DNA of 64,000 nucleotides, taken from NCBI GenBank assembly GCA_024711325.1, contig JANJTC010000005.1, forward strand, positions 372,001 through 436,000, given 5' to 3'. The DNA comes from Bacteriovoracaceae bacterium. Its GTDB lineage: Bacteria; Bdellovibrionota; Bacteriovoracia; Bacteriovoracales; Bacteriovoracaceae. The position numbers and the translations under genes were made by a program. Within the stretch, counting starts at the first letter, position 1. Every line of letters starts with the position of its first letter. Of this stretch, positions 51,208 through 61,215 are shown in pieces. The notes beneath the pieces were generated by a model, which was given only the letters and a program-made list of their open reading frames with translations, was not told where the DNA came from and searched no databases.

Positions 51208-52557
51208 TTAACGTCTAACTGACTTAGCTTTTTCCAAAGCGGCCTTAAGATTAATACGTCCGCCAGAGACCAGCTGGTTTTTGAAAGCTGGAACTGGAGT
51301 CACTGTATTCATAAGAATCTTCTTAATCGAGTTTACTTTAAGGTTAGGGTAGTAACCCATAACCATCGCCGCAACACCAGAGGCATTTGGAGCTGCCATT
51401 GATGTTCCAGAAGCCATTGAGTATTGGCCGTTATTTATAGTTGAGTAGATGTTTGATCCAGGAGAAGCAACATCAACGCCAACCTTACCAATATTAGAGA
51501 ATGAAGACATTTTACCATCACTTTGAGTCGAAGCGATAACAATCATGTTAGCTGAATCAAATGAAGCTGGGTATTTCAGGTTAGTATCAATATCGTGCCA
51601 GCTAAAAGGGCCCATAGAATCGTTACCCGCTGATACCACTACCAAAACACCCTTCTTAGCAATTGCATTGATAGTGTCTCTTACAACCATGCCGCCTTCG
51701 TTATTTTTCTTACCGAAAGAGCAGTTGATGATTTTAGCACCATTATTGGCAGCATATAGGTAGCCTTCAACAATGTCTGAATCTAGTTCATCAGCATCGT
51801 CAGGCACAACTCTGATTGCCATGATTTTTACGTTGTGAGCAACACCAGCAATACCTACACCGTTGTTTTGAGTCGCTGCGATTGTTCCGGCAACGTGAGT
51901 TCCATGCCAGTGAGAGGCCATCGTGTTCATGGTAGCGCGACCTTGAGCATCTCTTACTAGAGTGTTGATACCATGGATGTCATCAATATAGCCGTTGTTG
52001 TCGTCATCAATTCCATTTCCTGGAATCTCTTTTTCATTTGACCACATAATATCTTTAAGATCTTCGTGATTATGATCAACACCAGTATCGGCCACGGCAA
52101 CTATGATTTCTTTAGCTGTGTGAGCTGGCAATGAATCATAAGCGCCCAAAATATCCATTCCGTTTTTTTCAGCAAAGGCCCAAAGTCTTGAAGCCGCTGG
52201 ATCATTGAATGAAGTTGAGAAATCAAAATTCTGAAGTTGCTTCATGAGCAGTCCACCTTCATTCAGAACTTCATGCTTAGGCATTGATTTTTTGCCAGCA
52301 TAGAAATCTTTCTGGATGTACTCAATCGATGCAGAGTCGGCAAGCTTTGCCGCTAACTGGTCAGCATTGGTGGTATTTACGAGGTAAAGGCTACCAAATA
52401 TTTTCTTAGAGCTCTTGATAAGAGGTGACTCTACCAGTGTTTCACCGGCCTTCATTTTGATGAAGAGGTGATTTGGGTGGTAACGGTTAATTTCGGCATG
52501 CGCAGAGCCTAGAACTGCGATTAGACCCATTAAAATTCCAGTACTTAGCTTTTTCAT
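51208..52557 (-). CDS. Exported subtilisin-like serine protease (S8)
   Basis: 449 residues from ATG at 52557 (AAAGGAT 10 bases upstream). The track's longer start lacks a site and adds a polar leader. Signal peptide to about 21, then an inhibitor-type propeptide (about 26-90), then the S8 domain with Asp157 (VADTGVDHNHEDL), His218 (HWHGTHVAGT), oxyanion Asn312 (SAGNDS) and Ser386 (SGTSMAAPNASG). NGIDDDNNGYIDD near 181 is a likely Ca2+ site. No C-terminal domain. Probably secreted to periplasm or medium. Confidence 0.94.
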   Translation of the reverse strand: MKKLSTGILMGLIAVLGSAHAEINRYHPNHLFIKMKAGETLVESPLIKSSKKIFGSLYLVNTTNADQLAAKLADSASIEYIQKDFYAGKKSMPKHEVLNEGGLLMKQLQNFDFSTSFNDPAASRLWAFAEKNGMDILGAYDSLPAHTAKEIIVAVADTGVDHNHEDLKDIMWSNEKEIPGNGIDDDNNGYIDDIHGINTLVRDAQGRATMNTMASHWHGTHVAGTIAATQNNGVGIAGVAHNVKIMAIRVVPDDADELDSDIVEGYLYAANNGAKIINCSFGKKNNEGGMVVRDTINAIAKKGVLVVVSAGNDSMGPFSWHDIDTNLKYPASFDSANMIVIASTQSDGKMSSFSNIGKVGVDVASPGSNIYSTINNGQYSMASGTSMAAPNASGVAAMVMGYYPNLKVNSIKKILMNTVTPVPAFKNQLVSGGRINLKAALEKAKSVRR

Positions 52558-52797
52558 TGGACAGAATCCTTTTAGTTGAGTGAAAAGGTACGGCTGGATA
52601 TTAACTTTTGACCTTGTTCTGGGCAATTAAAAACTTCTGTCTTTTGAAGAGTTTACAGATGTCGCTTGGCCTGACAGGGGACTGTAAGCTTTACATGGTA
52701 GTGGGAGTGTCCACCCTTGCCTTGATATGATGCGTTAATAGAAAAGTCAGATTTCAGAGATAATTATAAAGAATTAATCTTAAGAAATAGATGAAGG

Positions 52798-54138
52798 ATG
52801 GGTTACCCAGTGGTTAGTACCTTTCAGAAATGTGCCTCACTTAGCTTAGTTTTCATAACTTGTACTGGTTATGGGGCTTCCGATTATATCCAAGGTCATC
52901 TTGGCGCGCTTAGTAATCAAGTCAGTGAGCAGGTAGGGAATGTCCCAGGTAACAGGTATAATGCTGACTTTGAATTTGATTTTCATCGTAATCCTACGAC
53001 TTCATATAGAAGAGGTTTAGAGAGCCGCTTTACTGCGGCTGCCATGGTTAATGATCAAAGTTTAACCATGTATTCGCTCCAAGAAGCTTATATAGGTGGA
53101 AATCTTACATCTAAGGATCACCTAAGGCTCGGTCGTCAGATCCTAAATTGGTCCCAAATTGACCATACCTGGGGTTTCGGAAAGTTAAACAATCGTCGTA
53201 ACTTTGATTACTTCACGCCAGGGCAAGAAGGGCTGATTGGTCTTTCATATGAAAGAAAATCTTCAAACGGAATGCGCTATCGGGGATTTGTATCAGGATT
53301 ATATGTTCCTGAACTAAATCCTTCTCTTGATATTGATAAAAAAGAGCGAACAATTACCAGCCGCAGTCATTGGGCCGATGCTCCGGCGAGTAGTGCTGAT
53401 GTTGAAGGCCGTCAGATGCCGGTTAAGTATGATGTTGATTATCCTGAAATTTCAGAAGTTATCTATCGTTATACTGTTGGCGCTAATATTGGCTTCGAGA
53501 GTAAACACTGGGTTCTCGATAACTTCATCATGAGAAAGCCGGAAAACACACTTACTCCAAATGTAGATGTAAACGTTAGTTTCACTGAAGGAGTTGTGAC
53601 TGCTGCGATTGATCCGCGTTTTTATTATCACGATGTTTATGGTTCCACTCTGAAATACAGAAATAAAGATTTAGAGATGTATGTCTCAGGCATTGCGATT
53701 CGTCCTAATGAGTATCCTGATGTTGACGAACAGGTTCGTTACACTGAAATCAAAAGCAAAAAGCAGCGTGAAGATTATGTTGGCGGTGGAATTTCCAAGT
53801 CAAATGATCTTTATACACTCGCTTTTAACTATGTTGCCCGTTTGAGTCCTTTTGATAGAGAGAAAGATGACCTCGCTTTGGATCCTCGTTGGAATCAGGC
53901 CATAAATTTAATTGCGTCCAGAAACTTTGGTCGCCATTTCAGTCTTTCCGGCGATGTGAAATTTGACATGCTGACAACAGACAGATTAGTCATGGTGCGA
54001 GGAAATTATAATGTATCCCGGGATCTTCAAATGAATCTTGGTGTGAATATGATCGGAACTCCCACAGATGGGAAATCGTTCTGGTCACCATATACAAATA
54101 ACGATGCTATTTACGGTGGGTTAAGATATGTCTTTTAG
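52798..54138 (+). CDS. Outer-membrane beta-barrel protein
   Basis: 446 residues. Alternating strand pattern through the chain and a C-terminal GGLRYVF ending in Phe, the BamA recognition signal. A signal peptide is clearer if translation starts at GTG 52810 (VSTFQKCASLSLVFITCTGYGA), which has AAGGATGG 7 bases upstream; ATG 52798 is the track start. The segment HLRLGRQILNWSQIDHTWGFGKLNN is typical of barrels of the DUF1302/alginate-porin-like kind. Its last 11 bases overlap the EF-hand lipoprotein gene, so the two proteins are probably partners. Confidence 0.75.
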   Translation: MGYPVVSTFQKCASLSLVFITCTGYGASDYIQGHLGALSNQVSEQVGNVPGNRYNADFEFDFHRNPTTSYRRGLESRFTAAAMVNDQSLTMYSLQEAYIGGNLTSKDHLRLGRQILNWSQIDHTWGFGKLNNRRNFDYFTPGQEGLIGLSYERKSSNGMRYRGFVSGLYVPELNPSLDIDKKERTITSRSHWADAPASSADVEGRQMPVKYDVDYPEISEVIYRYTVGANIGFESKHWVLDNFIMRKPENTLTPNVDVNVSFTEGVVTAAIDPRFYYHDVYGSTLKYRNKDLEMYVSGIAIRPNEYPDVDEQVRYTEIKSKKQREDYVGGGISKSNDLYTLAFNYVARLSPFDREKDDLALDPRWNQAINLIASRNFGRHFSLSGDVKFDMLTTDRLVMVRGNYNVSRDLQMNLGVNMIGTPTDGKSFWSPYTNNDAIYGGLRYVF

Positions 54139-56503
54139 ACAAATAACTTTTCTTCTTACTCTTTGCATGATGCTCATCCTTTCAGGATGTGGGGATCTAC
54201 TCGGATCCAAAGTTAATAAACGTCAGCTTGAAGGTCTGCAGAACGCAATCCAGTGTGAGCTGGACGTTGAACGCTTCAATGAAATCATGAATGAAAACAT
54301 CGAAAATCAAATTCGTTGTCTCGGTGAAAATCTAAATTTTTTCATTAAGATTGTGAAATCTGGGAAACCTGGCTATTTATCCCGCGTTGAGCTTGAACGT
54401 TATCTGGCCGACTACCGTCCCGATGTAAAACCTGAAGTGGTTAAAGCACTAAAATCTATTTTTGATATCGGTCACTTAATTACCGGTGAAGATCCGGATT
54501 ACATCTCTAAAACTACCGTAGATAAAGTTATTGATTTTGGTATCATTTTTAATCGTGAATCTGCCCTGATCTTGGGAGAGCGATTTAAAGACGAAAATAC
54601 AGCTTCGTGGACTTTGCATAACATCCAAAGGGGAGAAATCTCCGGCTCTAATAAGGCCATCATCCAGGGCCTAAGGGTGATTTTTAATCAGGATCGTCAG
54701 GGACAAACCCATAAACTTAATATTCTTCAATTAATTGATAGCTTCTCAACGGAATCAAATCGTGAAACTCTGGAGAAAGCTAAAAAAGTTCTATTCCTGA
54801 AGAAAATTCTTTTAGGTGGTGAAGAAGAAATCATTACTCACCAGGAATTAGAAAGACTCATTCTTAATTTTGATCATTTAGTATTAATTGGATTTGATAT
54901 CGTTCGATATAAATTCATCCAGCTTGATCAGAATTCCATTCTGCAAATGCTAAAAACTGATGTGAATGATCTTTACAAAATTGTTACTCAAGGTTCACTT
55001 AATGACCGTGACAATGAAGTTCTTTTCACTTTAAATCAGGCCATTAATGCAGTTAAACTTTTTATCGAAATTGAAGACTTTGACATCGAACAGTTCAGAA
55101 AACTGATCTCAGAAGCTAAGATCATCGCCCTGAAAGGTAATGGAGAAGAGGTTAAGGGTTCTGAATTAAAGGCCTTGTTTGCCCATGCCAAGTCACTACT
55201 TCAGACGGGTACGGTTTTTCACCGTATCTATGACAAATTCAGCGCTCAGTTGGAAAGCCCTGAACCTGTGACCATTAATTTTGAAGAATATCGTCATACT
55301 TATCCTGAACATCAGGCGGAATTAGACCAGTTCGAGCGAATTGTTAAAAAGTACCGTTTCATGAAGGGGCGTTTTCTTTCTTCTTATTATATCCGTGGTT
55401 ATAAGCGGAATTCTGATGGAGTTTTTGAAATTGCTCTGATTGAGTATGCGATGAAACTTTTCTTTGCTCATTATGGCAAACCAAGTCCAAATGCTGATGC
55501 GGTAGGCGGCTATTCAGTTGATCAGAAGCAAATGAGACAGATTGTTGCAGACTTTGAAAACGAATTGATTGAGTTAAATATCCTATTGCCTCAAAGGGTG
55601 AATGGTACGGCCGATAACGTCTCCCTTCTTGGAACACTCTTTCAGTATCAGTCTGATAAGAATGGATTCCTGGATGTTAATGAAGGGACTGAGTTTGCCG
55701 TAAGTTTATTTTCATCACTCAATGTTGCCGATGACCTGTATCTCTATCTGGAAGAACAAAATTGCCCGAAAGATCAGTTTGATCGTTTTGAGCCGGCCTG
55801 TGTTCGTGCCAATTTCTGGAATGGGCTTTGTAAAAACTATCAAAAAGAGTTCCCTCTGATGTTTAGTTCAATGAACATTTCTGAGAATTGGTGTAAGAAT
55901 AACGATTTCGTGAACACTGAAGCCACTGCCCTTTTCCTTGATCGCGCGATTCAGGCAGCTCGGACTTGCGACTATTATTCTGATGGGGAAAAAGAAGAGA
56001 TTCCTTATTCAAAGAGTGATTTCATGACGATCATGATTGCTCTTATGCATGTTGAAACGACGGTCCTTCGTTGGGACACAAACTTTAATAACATCATGGA
56101 TGCCAAAGAAGTTGATAACGCTTATTCGATTTATTCTCCTGCCTTGGATGGATTCCTTAAAGATAAGAGTCCGCTTATCAAGAGTTTCAAAAAGCAGATT
56201 TATCAGTACATGATCAAATATGAAAAGATTCCTGATGAAAAAGATTACGGAAGCATCTGGAAGTTCATCAAATTCCTGATGAGTTTTGACAAAAAAGCGC
56301 CGGCCAACCGCAAAACCATTGCTTCTCTTTTGGTGGCAATCGGCGAGCAAAATAAAATCATGGATACCAGTCCCCAGTTTAACTGTAATTTACTCAGAAA
56401 TCCGGATGCTATTCCTCGCAATCCTCAACCTTCAGCTCCGGTTAAAGATCTCAGACCTGATTACAGCTATCTTTTGACCCCTTATCTTCATCTCGCGGAT
56501 TAA
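54128..56503 (+). CDS. Large lipoprotein with EF-hand-like loops
   Basis: 791 residues with lipobox LSGC (lipid-modified Cys21). Mostly helical. Two calcium-loop motifs are visible: QSDKNGFLDVNE (508-519, Gln in place of Asp at loop position 1) and a textbook DTNFNNIMDAKE (650-661). Two Cys-rich patches lie between and after them. No family recognised; the helical repeats may be EF-hand-like throughout. The gene overlaps the barrel gene by 11 bases in another frame, so translational coupling is likely. It may cap or plug the barrel, which is inference. A hairpin terminator follows. Confidence 0.65.
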   Translation: MSFRQITFLLTLCMMLILSGCGDLLGSKVNKRQLEGLQNAIQCELDVERFNEIMNENIENQIRCLGENLNFFIKIVKSGKPGYLSRVELERYLADYRPDVKPEVVKALKSIFDIGHLITGEDPDYISKTTVDKVIDFGIIFNRESALILGERFKDENTASWTLHNIQRGEISGSNKAIIQGLRVIFNQDRQGQTHKLNILQLIDSFSTESNRETLEKAKKVLFLKKILLGGEEEIITHQELERLILNFDHLVLIGFDIVRYKFIQLDQNSILQMLKTDVNDLYKIVTQGSLNDRDNEVLFTLNQAINAVKLFIEIEDFDIEQFRKLISEAKIIALKGNGEEVKGSELKALFAHAKSLLQTGTVFHRIYDKFSAQLESPEPVTINFEEYRHTYPEHQAELDQFERIVKKYRFMKGRFLSSYYIRGYKRNSDGVFEIALIEYAMKLFFAHYGKPSPNADAVGGYSVDQKQMRQIVADFENELIELNILLPQRVNGTADNVSLLGTLFQYQSDKNGFLDVNEGTEFAVSLFSSLNVADDLYLYLEEQNCPKDQFDRFEPACVRANFWNGLCKNYQKEFPLMFSSMNISENWCKNNDFVNTEATALFLDRAIQAARTCDYYSDGEKEEIPYSKSDFMTIMIALMHVETTVLRWDTNFNNIMDAKEVDNAYSIYSPALDGFLKDKSPLIKSFKKQIYQYMIKYEKIPDEKDYGSIWKFIKFLMSFDKKAPANRKTIASLLVAIGEQNKIMDTSPQFNCNLLRNPDAIPRNPQPSAPVKDLRPDYSYLLTPYLHLAD

Positions 56504-56513
56504 TTATCAGGTG

Positions 56514-56535
56514 CTTACTCCCTTCGGGGGGTAAG
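56514..56535 (+). terminator. Terminator after the EF-hand lipoprotein
   Basis: CTTACTCCC-TTCG-GGGGGTAAG, 9-bp stem (one G-T pair) with UUCG loop. The tail (AACCTCTTTTC) is only a moderate T-run. Confidence 0.75.
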
Positions 56536-56593
56536 AACCTCTTTTCAAAGTTCATTCCTCTTTGTTACAGTGTGGTTTTCCGGAAGGTACTGC

Positions 56594-57746
56594 ATGGATG
56601 ACTCACTGAGCCTTAAGCTCACAGATTATAAATCTCGATTTGCTGAAATCAAATCTACTCTCGAAACAATTCGGAGGTCGCTTTGACGTCGATCGAAAGA
56701 AAAACCGACTCAGAGAGATAACTGAACTCGAAGCCTTAGATGGTTTCTGGAACGATTCCCAAAACGCTTCTAAAATTCAAAAAGAACGTGCTCTACTAGA
56801 GGACGTGATCAAACTTTACTCTAAGGTCAGATCTCTTTCAGATGATTTTGAAGTATTGTGCGAGATGAGTGATGAAGGGGATGAGTCTTCCGCCAAAGAA
56901 GCGCTTGAACTTTTTCCTAAGCTTGAAAGTGCCCTTTCTGAAGCTGAAAAGAAGGCCCTGCTTTCAGGAGAAACCGATCCTAATAATGCAATCGTCACCA
57001 TTAACTCCGGGGCCGGGGGGACTGAGTCCTGTGATTGGGCCGGAATGCTCTTAAGAATGGTTACCCGTTGGTGTGAACGTAAAGGTTTTAAGACCCAGGT
57101 CATGGATTTCCAATATGGAGATTCGGCGGGAATTAAATCTGCCACATTAATGGTCTCAGGAAATTATGCCTACGGGTTATTAAAATCTGAAATTGGCGTT
57201 CATCGTCTGGTGAGAATTTCTCCTTTTGATTCCAATGCCCGAAGACACACTTCTTTTGCTTCTATCTTTGTGAGCGCGGAAGTGGATGACACGATTGAAA
57301 TTGAAGTGCTGGATAAGGACCTCAGGGTTGATATTTATCGCTCGGGTGGTGCTGGCGGTCAGTCCGTTAACACGGCCGACTCAGCAGTTCGTTTGACTCA
57401 CTTACCAACTGGTATTGTGGTTGCCTGTCAGAACGAGCGCTCCCAGATCCAAAACCGGGCGATGGCAATGAAAATTTTGAAATCGCGTCTATACGATTAC
57501 GAGCTTCAAAAGCGTAAGGAAGCTCAGGATAAAATTGAGAACACTAAAAAAGATATCGCCTGGGGATCTCAGGTCAGATCTTATGTTCTTCACCCTTACC
57601 AATTAGTAAAAGACCACCGAACTGGATTTAGTTCTTCCCAGGCCGCCACTGTTCTGGATGGAGACTTAGATGATTTTATGAAAGCTTACCTCCAGTGGAA
57701 ATCACTTGGCGGAGAAGTACAAGATACAGGAATGGATGATTTATAA
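56594..57746 (+). CDS. prfB: Peptide chain release factor 2, +1 frameshift gene
   Basis: Two joined frames: 56594-56683 (30 codons from ATG with AAGG upstream) and 56685-57746 (353 codons). The first ends at an in-frame TGA, and reading resumes by a +1 shift to give about 383 residues. The second part holds the stop-codon region SPFDSNARRHTSF and the catalytic GGQ loop (SGGAGGQSVNTADSAVR). RF2 reads UGA and UAA. The ORF track begins the frame at 56640 and misses the real N-terminus (MDDSLSLKLTDYK). The stop overlaps lysS by one base. Confidence 0.95.
56671..56687 (+). promoter_or_regulatory. Programmed +1 frameshift site in prfB
   Basis: TCGGAGGTCGCTTTGAC: an internal Shine-Dalgarno (GGAGG), 3-base spacer, slippery CTT, then TGA C. 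This is the RF2 autoregulatory signal: low RF2 lets the ribosome slip past TGA. Confidence 0.96.
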
Positions 57747-59308
57747 TGGATGAGAAATTAACTACCTCGGGGAAAATTATGACAGACAAACACGTAAGCC
57801 GCTGGACTGAACTCTTTTCTGAACAGATGGAAGTACGTCTTGATAAACGTAAGAAGCTGGAAGAGTCAGGATCTAGTCCATATAAGAACGGCTTCACGCC
57901 AAATACGTCTTTTAAATATCTGACTGAGCAGTATGGTGAAAAGGCCAAGGAAGATATCGGTGAAACACCAACTTATAAAGTTGCGGGCCGGGTAATGATG
58001 GTGCGTGATTTCGGGAAAGCTGCTTTCCTCCAGTGTGATGATGGCTCTTCACGTTTTCAGTTATATGTAAAAAAAGAGGTTACCTCTGAAAAAGGTTTCG
58101 CTGAATACAAGCTACTTGATTATGGCGATATCGTTTATGCAGAAGGAGATGTCTTTAAAACGATGAAAGGCGAACTTGCCTTAAACGTTAAGGATATGAC
58201 GATTCTTACTAAATCCATCCGTCCACTTCCTGAGAAATTTCACGGTCTAACCGATGCTGAACTTCGTTATCGTATGCGCTATGTGGATATGATTATGGAT
58301 CCGGAAGTTCGAGCTAAACTTAAAATGCGTTCTGAAATCGTTCGTTATATCCGTGAATATTTTTACAAGAATGACTTCCTGGAAGTTGAAACTCCAATGA
58401 TGCACTCGGTGGCCGGTGGAGCAACAGCTAAACCATTCAACACTCATCACAATGCACTTAACATGGAACTCTTCATGCGTATTGCGCCTGAACTTCATTT
58501 AAAGCGTTTGATCGTTGGTGGATATAATAAAGTTTTTGAGATGAACCGTTGTTTCCGTAACGAAGGTCTTTCACTTAAACATAATCCTGAGTTCACAACG
58601 ATTGAATTCTATTGGGCCTATGCTACCTATCTTGATCTTATGGACTTCACTGAAGAACTAATTTCAGGAATTGCACAACACGTGATCAAGTCTGAAGTTG
58701 TTAAATTCGGCGAAAATGAAATTAATCTAAAAGGCCCTTATGCCCGTCTCACAATGAGAGAGGCCGTTGCGAAGTATACCAACTCGACAATTGATCAAGT
58801 TAACGACCGCACCCACCTTCTGGGTCTTCTTAAAGACGTTGATCAGGATCCAAAAAAGGTTCAAGCTCTTTCATGGGGGCGTTTGTTGGTTCTGGCTTTT
58901 GAGGAATTGGTTGAGTCTAAACTCATTCAGCCAACCTTTATTACAGAGTATCCAACTGAAGTATCTCCGCTTTCAAGACGTAATGATGCAAACCCTGAGT
59001 TCGTCGATCGTTTTGAATTTTTCATGAATGGTTGGGAAGTGGGGAATGCCTTCTCGGAGCTTAATAATCCAACGGATCAGCTTGAGCGTTTCGCTGAACA
59101 GGCAAGACAAAAAGAGGCCGGGGATGACGAAGCTTCCGATGTGGATTACGACTTCGTTCGCGCTTTGGAATACGGTATGCCGCCTACAGCTGGACAGGGG
59201 ATTGGCATTGATCGTCTGGTTATGATCCTGACTGATAGTCCAACTATCCGTGAAGTGATCATTTTCCCATTACTTAAGAAAGAGCATTTCTTCTCTGAAG
59301 AAGAATGA
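57746..59308 (+). CDS. lysS: Lysyl-tRNA synthetase, class II
   Basis: Up to 520 residues. N-terminal OB-fold anticodon domain (VAGRVMMVRDFGKAAFLQCDDG), motif 2 FRNEGLSLKHNPEFTTIEFYWAY, and motif 3 GQGIGIDRLVMILTDSPTIREVI. All class II LysRS elements are intact. The start at 57746 overlaps the prfB stop; ATG 57779 (MTDKHVSRW) is also possible. The stop overlaps the next gene by four bases. The prfB-lysS order is common in bacteria. Confidence 0.96.
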   Translation: MDEKLTTSGKIMTDKHVSRWTELFSEQMEVRLDKRKKLEESGSSPYKNGFTPNTSFKYLTEQYGEKAKEDIGETPTYKVAGRVMMVRDFGKAAFLQCDDGSSRFQLYVKKEVTSEKGFAEYKLLDYGDIVYAEGDVFKTMKGELALNVKDMTILTKSIRPLPEKFHGLTDAELRYRMRYVDMIMDPEVRAKLKMRSEIVRYIREYFYKNDFLEVETPMMHSVAGGATAKPFNTHHNALNMELFMRIAPELHLKRLIVGGYNKVFEMNRCFRNEGLSLKHNPEFTTIEFYWAYATYLDLMDFTEELISGIAQHVIKSEVVKFGENEINLKGPYARLTMREAVAKYTNSTIDQVNDRTHLLGLLKDVDQDPKKVQALSWGRLLVLAFEELVESKLIQPTFITEYPTEVSPLSRRNDANPEFVDRFEFFMNGWEVGNAFSELNNPTDQLERFAEQARQKEAGDDEASDVDYDFVRALEYGMPPTAGQGIGIDRLVMILTDSPTIREVIIFPLLKKEHFFSEEE

Positions 59309-60504
59309 AGTCATACCTATCTATTCTTAAAATTGTCCTTCATGGTCGTTCAGCAGGAAAAATCCTGCTGGCGACTATATTAAGTTTTACTTTCTCCATT
59401 GCCGTCATTCTTTGCACTTTTGGTCTAATGGATGGCTTTGATCACTTATTAAAATCAGGCTTGAGACACTCATCGGGTGATCTTCTTATAACTAGTCGAA
59501 AAGGTTTTTTTAATCTTACTCCGGAACTTCAGGATATTTTAAAAACAGTAAAACCTGAGGCCGTGGCACCTGTTATTCAAACGGAGGCTTTTGCACTAAG
59601 AAATGAAGTCAGTAAGGGGGTTCTCGTTCGTGGAATCGAGGGTGGGAATTTTTCAGCAGCAACCGGCCTGACTATTAACTTATCACAAGGCGAGATAGTT
59701 ATTGGGAATGAACTGGCCAAGCAACTGAGAGTAAAAAAGGGTGACCCACTGGCCCTTACTTTCGGAAGAGGCAATGAATCAGGAGAGTCTCTTCCTATGA
59801 TTCAGCTCTTTACTGTTGGTGGAATCATCAAGCACGGTATCTATCAGAAAGACTTGAGATTTGTTTATTTAAACCGTTTGGAATTAGCTGAGCTTATGGG
59901 GCTAAATAATAAAGTAAACCTTGTGATCCTCGCCACTCAACCAATCAATAAACCCCTTCAAACCCTGGAATCTATAAAAGCCCAGCAGAAAACTTTGAAA
60001 GGGAAATTGGGTTCCGAATATCTGGTCCGCCCTTTTTGGAATGAGTATGATTTTTTAATTGAGGCAGTAAGAGTGGAAAAATTCTCCATCTCTCTTATTC
60101 TTCAACTCATTGTTGTGGTAGCGGTCTTTAATATTATTGCGTTTGTTATTTATATTATGGAAAAAAAGGCTCAGGATTTCTTCTTCTTAAGAGCAGTCGG
60201 ACTTTCGCTGACAAGCCTTAACCGCTTTTGGTTTATTTCAGTTGTGATCATCTGGAGTGTATCTTGTGTGGGTGCACACTTACTTTCTCAATTATTTAAT
60301 TGGTGTCTCCAGAATGTTTCTTTTCTCCAGATTCCTGGGGAAATTTACGTTTTATCCTCTCTTAATATCAAGCTTGATTTCATGGCATATGTGACTGTCT
60401 ATGGAGTATCCTTGCTTTGGATATTGATTGCGGCCTTTGTTGGTTATCTTAAACTGAAAAAGAAGCCCATCATTGAAGGACTTAGACAGGAGTTTAGTGC
60501 ATGA
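59305..60504 (+). CDS. LolC/LolE-type lipoprotein-release permease
   Basis: 399 residues. One N-terminal helix, a large periplasmic MacB/LolC-like domain (about 45-250), then three C-terminal helices (about 265-385). Only one such permease lies beside the ATPase, so the exporter may be a homodimer (LolF type) rather than LolC plus LolE, unless the second gene is elsewhere. It hands outer-membrane lipoproteins to LolA. Translationally coupled to lysS and lolD by four-base overlaps. Confidence 0.85.
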   Translation: MKSYLSILKIVLHGRSAGKILLATILSFTFSIAVILCTFGLMDGFDHLLKSGLRHSSGDLLITSRKGFFNLTPELQDILKTVKPEAVAPVIQTEAFALRNEVSKGVLVRGIEGGNFSAATGLTINLSQGEIVIGNELAKQLRVKKGDPLALTFGRGNESGESLPMIQLFTVGGIIKHGIYQKDLRFVYLNRLELAELMGLNNKVNLVILATQPINKPLQTLESIKAQQKTLKGKLGSEYLVRPFWNEYDFLIEAVRVEKFSISLILQLIVVVAVFNIIAFVIYIMEKKAQDFFFLRAVGLSLTSLNRFWFISVVIIWSVSCVGAHLLSQLFNWCLQNVSFLQIPGEIYVLSSLNIKLDFMAYVTVYGVSLLWILIAAFVGYLKLKKKPIIEGLRQEFSA

Positions 60505-61160
60505 GCTTTATTGAACTTTCGAATGTTGAGAAATCATTTGGTAAAACGAAGGTGTTAAGAGGGCTTAACATTGAGATTGAGGCAAGAGAACTTGTGGCCA
60601 TTCGGGGAGCTTCCGGTTCCGGTAAATCCACACTTCTCTATTTGCTCGGTGGTTTAGATCATCCCACTTCAGGGAAGGTTACTATTGACGGTAAGAATCT
60701 TACATCTATGAGTGATGAAGCCTTGGCCCACTTCAGAAATTCTCATGTTGGGTTTGTTTTTCAGTTTCATTTTCTTCTTCCCTCAATGACATGTAGAGAC
60801 AACATTCTTTTACCTGCCAGAATTGGTGGGAAGGAAACGAAAAAAGTTGAAAAAGATGTGGAGGAATTGGCGCGTATACTGGGAGTTACCCATTGTTTAC
60901 CAAAGTTTCCATTTGAAATTTCAGGCGGTGAGCAGCAACGCGTTAATATTATCCGCGCCTTATCCTTAAGGCCAAAAATTCTACTTTGTGATGAACCAAC
61001 TGGAAACTTGGATTCAAAAAACTCTGAGAAAGTTACAACATTACTTAAGAATCTTGCAGCTGATTTTGCCGCTACTTTGTTGGTTGTAACTCATGATGAT
61101 AAGGTTGCTTCTTTCTTTCCACGTAAAATAGTCATTGAAGATGGTCAGATAATTGGCTAG
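60501..61160 (+). CDS. lolD: Lipoprotein-releasing ABC ATPase LolD
   Basis: 219 residues. Walker A GASGSGKST, Q-loop FVFQFHFLLPSMT, signature ISGGEQQRVNI, Walker B ILLCDEPTGNLDSKNS and H-loop VTHDDK are all present. The LolD-like Pro-Ser-Met stretch after the Q-loop supports the MacB/LolD subfamily. Pairs with the permease upstream. Confidence 0.93.
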   Translation: MSFIELSNVEKSFGKTKVLRGLNIEIEARELVAIRGASGSGKSTLLYLLGGLDHPTSGKVTIDGKNLTSMSDEALAHFRNSHVGFVFQFHFLLPSMTCRDNILLPARIGGKETKKVEKDVEELARILGVTHCLPKFPFEISGGEQQRVNIIRALSLRPKILLCDEPTGNLDSKNSEKVTTLLKNLAADFAATLLVVTHDDKVASFFPRKIVIEDGQIIG

Positions 61161-61215
61161 AATTTCTCCGCAAATAAAATTAATTACATAGCTTTTCGCG
61201 TTAAGGAATCTTGGG

